From contig NZ_MVHU01000019.1 in assembly GCF_002086285.1 (NCBI RefSeq), forward strand, positions 22,830 through 86,829: a stretch of 64,000 nt of DNA, given 5' to 3'. Positions 61,667 to 64,000 of this stretch are shown here, piece after piece. Below the pieces are notes generated by a model that saw only the letters and a list, made by a program, of their open reading frames with translations, made no database searches and was not told the origin of the DNA. Position 1 is the first letter of the stretch. The number at the start of each line of letters is the position of its first letter. The stretch is from Mycolicibacter kumamotonensis. GTDB taxonomy: Bacteria; Actinomycetota; Actinomycetes; Mycobacteriales; Mycobacteriaceae. The position numbers were made by a program, and so were the translations under genes.

Positions 61667-64000
61667 GCAGCAGGGGCCCGACGGTGCCGGGCACCAACAG
61701 CGCCACTGCAGACCCGATGCGGCCGCTGGAGGACTCACCGCAAGCACCTCCCGCCGAGGCGGCGGAGAGCGCGCCCGGGGAAGAACCGGACCTGCGCGAC
61801 CCGATCGAGATGGTCCGGGCGGCCCTGGAAAAGTTGGAAAAATCGGAAAAATTGGAAAAGTTGCGGTCGGAGGGCGAAAACGCCGCCGCCCCAACCGATT
61901 CAGCACCGGATGCCGAGGTCGCAGACCCGCTCGGTCCCCGGCGGCGGGTGAACTGGTCCTGGATCCGGCGTGGCCTCTACGCCGTCACCGCCACCATGCT
62001 GGTGGTCCCGGTGGTCACCTTCGGCATGGCCTACCGCACCGTCGAGATTCCCGGCCCCGGCGACATCCACACCGATCAGGTGTCGAGGATCTTCGCGGCG
62101 GACGGCACCGAACTGGCGAGAATCGTTCCGCCGGAAGGCAACCGGATTGACGTCAAGATCACCCAGGTGCCGGTCCACGTGCGGGACGCGGTGCTGGCCG
62201 CCGAAGACCGTGACTTCTACACCAACTCCGGCTACTCGTTCTCGGGGTTGTTCCGGGCGGTCAGCAACAACCTGCTCGGCGGCGACCTGCAGGGCGGTTC
62301 GACCATCACCCAGCAGTACGTCAAGAACGCGTTGGTGGGATCCCAACGGGACGGTGTCGGGGGAGTGGTCCGCAAGGGCAAAGAGCTCGTCATCGCCACC
62401 AAGATGTCGCACGTGTGGCCCAAGGACGAGGTGCTGGAGGCCTACCTCAACATCATCTACTTCGGCCGCACCACCTACGGGATCGCCGCGGCGGCACGGG
62501 CGTACTTCGACAAGCCGGTCGAGGAACTCACCGTCGCCGAAGGCGCGCTGTTGGCGGCGGTGATCCAGCGGCCGTCCGCCCTGGACCCCGCGATCAACCC
62601 CGAACGCGCCGTCAACCGGTGGAATTGGGTGCTCGACGGGATGGTGGCTACCGGGACTTTGACGCTCGCCGAGCGGGCCAGGCAGAAGTTCCCGGCCACG
62701 ATCCCCCCGGACCAGGCGCGCATCGCCGACCAGGCCTCGGGGCCCAATGGGCTTATCCGGCGCCAGGTCACCGCCGAGCTGCTGGATCTGTTCAACATCG
62801 ACGAGCAGACCCTGAACATGCAGGGCCTGCGGATCACCACCACCATCGACATGAAGGCGCAGCGGGCGGTGGAGAAGGCGGTGGATGCGGTCATGGCCGG
62901 GCAGAAGCCGTTCCTGCGCACCGCGGTGGTCTCCATCGACCCGCGCAGCGGCGCGGTGCGGGCCTATTACGGCGGCGCGGATGGCGGTGGTTTCGATTTC
63001 GCCCAGGCCGGTCTGCAGACCGGGTCGTCGTTCAAGGTGTTCGCCCTGGTCGCCGCGCTGGAGCAGGGGATCGGCCTGGGATATCAGGTCGACAGCGGCC
63101 CGCTCACCGTCGGCCGGACCAAGATCAGCAATGTGGGCGGCGCCAGCTGCGGGGTCTGCAACATCGCCGAGGCGCTCAAGCGCTCCCTCAACACCGCCTA
63201 CTACCGGCTGATGCTCAAGCTCAAGCACGGCCCCCGCGACGTCGCCGATGCCGCGCACCGGGCCGGGGTCGCCGAAAGCTTCCCCGGTGTCGAGCACACG
63301 CTGTCCGAGGACGGCCGCGGCGGGCCACCGGAGAACGGCATCGTGCTCGGTCAGTACCAGACCAGGGTGATCGACATGGCCTCGGCGTACGCCACCCTGG
63401 CCAACTCGGGGATGTACCACCCGCCGCACTTGATCGAGAAGGTCACCGGGCCCGACGGCCGGGTACTCTTCGACGTCAGCGCCACCGCAGGGGACTCCGG
63501 CGAGCAACGCATCCCCAAGGCGGTGGCCGACAATGTCACCGACGCGATGAAGGCGATCCCCGGTTGGTCGGGGGGTCACGACTTGGCCGGCGGGCGGCCC
63601 GCCGCCGCCAAGACCGGCACCACCCAGCTCGGCAACACCGGGGCGAACCGGGACGCCTGGATGGTCGGTTACACACCGACGCTGTCGACCGCGGTGTGGG
63701 TCGGCACCGAAACGGGAGATGAGCCGCTGACGAACAAGTGGGGCGGGCCGGTCTACGGCGCGGGCCTGCCGGCTCAGATATGGAAGGCCAGCATGGACGG
63801 TGCGCTCTCGGGCAGCCCCGTCCTTCAGTTCCCCAAGCCCACCGAGATCGGTGGCTTCGCCGGGGTGCCGTCCGTGGCGCCGCCCCCGCCGCCGATGGAC
63901 TGGTATCCGCCGCCGCCGCGCGACGAACCGGAGGAGCTGCCGCCGCCGCCCTTCCCGGTGCCGGAGATGTTCCCGCCACCTCCGCCGCCGCCGCCACCAC
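61663..64000 (+). CDS. Second PonA1-type class A penicillin-binding protein (3' end outside window)
   Basis: Open for 779 codons to the window edge with no stop. Cytosolic tail (1-100) with an EKL repeat, one membrane segment (about 104-126, LYAVTATMLVVPVVTFGMAY), GT51 domain with catalytic Glu181 (AAEDRDFY) and GGSTITQQYVKNAL. The transpeptidase has SSFK (Ser455, Lys458), SLN and KTGTTQ. All catalytic motifs are intact, so it should be functional. The Pro-rich tail begins near the edge. GTG 61663 overlaps the remnant stop; ATG 61648 in the same frame is an alternative. Tandem paralogue of ponA1, most similar in the transpeptidase part. Confidence 0.93.
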   Translation, partial: MSSRGPTVPGTNSATADPMRPLEDSPQAPPAEAAESAPGEEPDLRDPIEMVRAALEKLEKSEKLEKLRSEGENAAAPTDSAPDAEVADPLGPRRRVNWSWIRRGLYAVTATMLVVPVVTFGMAYRTVEIPGPGDIHTDQVSRIFAADGTELARIVPPEGNRIDVKITQVPVHVRDAVLAAEDRDFYTNSGYSFSGLFRAVSNNLLGGDLQGGSTITQQYVKNALVGSQRDGVGGVVRKGKELVIATKMSHVWPKDEVLEAYLNIIYFGRTTYGIAAAARAYFDKPVEELTVAEGALLAAVIQRPSALDPAINPERAVNRWNWVLDGMVATGTLTLAERARQKFPATIPPDQARIADQASGPNGLIRRQVTAELLDLFNIDEQTLNMQGLRITTTIDMKAQRAVEKAVDAVMAGQKPFLRTAVVSIDPRSGAVRAYYGGADGGGFDFAQAGLQTGSSFKVFALVAALEQGIGLGYQVDSGPLTVGRTKISNVGGASCGVCNIAEALKRSLNTAYYRLMLKLKHGPRDVADAAHRAGVAESFPGVEHTLSEDGRGGPPENGIVLGQYQTRVIDMASAYATLANSGMYHPPHLIEKVTGPDGRVLFDVSATAGDSGEQRIPKAVADNVTDAMKAIPGWSGGHDLAGGRPAAAKTGTTQLGNTGANRDAWMVGYTPTLSTAVWVGTETGDEPLTNKWGGPVYGAGLPAQIWKASMDGALSGSPVLQFPKPTEIGGFAGVPSVAPPPPPMDWYPPPPRDEPEELPPPPFPVPEMFPPPPPPPPP
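61828..61863. repeat. 9-bp tandem repeat (four units) encoding EKL/EKS
   Basis: GAAAAGTTG, GAAAAATCG, GAAAAATTG, GAAAAGTTG in frame within the cytosolic tail of the second PonA1. It is an AT-rich patch unlike its surroundings. Confidence 0.85.

Overview
This window is a GC-rich chromosomal segment of a mycobacterium (Mycobacterium sensu lato). It spans the replication origin and the cell-wall and chromosome-segregation genes around it. The evidence is the mycobacterial gene content and order (pknB-trpG-crgA-cwsA-gyrA-gyrB-dciA-recF-dnaN-dnaA-rpmH), a TTG-started dnaA, the mycobacterium-specific proteins CwsA, CrgA, CwlM, SigM, MviN-pseudokinase, Mtc28 and Rv0049-type DUF5318, and many leaderless TANNNT promoters. 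There is no gnd gene between dnaN and recF, unlike the layout I recall for M. smegmatis and like M. tuberculosis. I do not assign a species.

Layout. 1-5.2 kb: the C-terminal PASTA part of pknB, then trpG, a DUF881 protein, crgA, a PH-like membrane protein, ppiA, cwsA, tRNA-Ala(TGC), tRNA-Ile(GAT) and a DUF3566 protein. 5.2-15.6 kb: gyrA, gyrB, dciA, recF, dnaN, the oriC gap, dnaA and the dnaA/rpmH divergent gap. 15.6-21 kb: rpmH, rnpA, yidD, yidC, jag, rsmG, parA and parB, with three parS sites embedded in rsmG and parA. 21-34.5 kb: an Rv3916c homologue, cwlM, trxA, trxB, the SigM anti-sigma gene, sigM, mviN, a DUF6049 protein, mutT4 and pcnA. A 54-bp tandem repeat array lies between mutT4 and pcnA. 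34.5-36.1 kb: a DxDxDG-repeat protein and a secreted PE-PPE-domain hydrolase. These sit at the join to a second conserved block (Rv0036c to Rv0050 of M. tuberculosis).

36.2-64 kb: a TIGR03084 protein, an MFS transporter, yqgE, a Cys-rich membrane protein, mtc28 and leuS. Then comes an accessory stretch (43.4-50.2 kb) with an unrecognised polytopic membrane protein, three small anchored extracytoplasmic proteins, and five paralogous PknH_C-type sensor-domain proteins, one of them frameshifted. After it come SDR and MarR genes, a polar amino-acid-type ABC transporter, an F420/LLM oxidoreductase, an alpha/beta hydrolase, ino1, a PadR regulator, a DUF1707 protein and DUF5318. The window ends in two tandem ponA1-like class A penicillin-binding protein genes, the second running off the edge.

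How the genes fit together. The window holds much of the machinery coupling growth, wall synthesis and chromosome handling. PknB senses muropeptides. In M. tuberculosis its known or proposed targets and partners include CwlM, MviN and PonA1, all encoded here. CrgA and CwsA connect the divisome and polar Wag31. DnaA, DnaN, RecF, DciA and gyrase act at the origin. ParA, ParB and parS segregate it. The most unusual features are the tandem ponA1 duplication with a fossil of the upstream gene at its junction, the 54-bp repeat array open on both strands, the PknH_C paralogue cluster, and the apparently truncated SigM anti-sigma factor.
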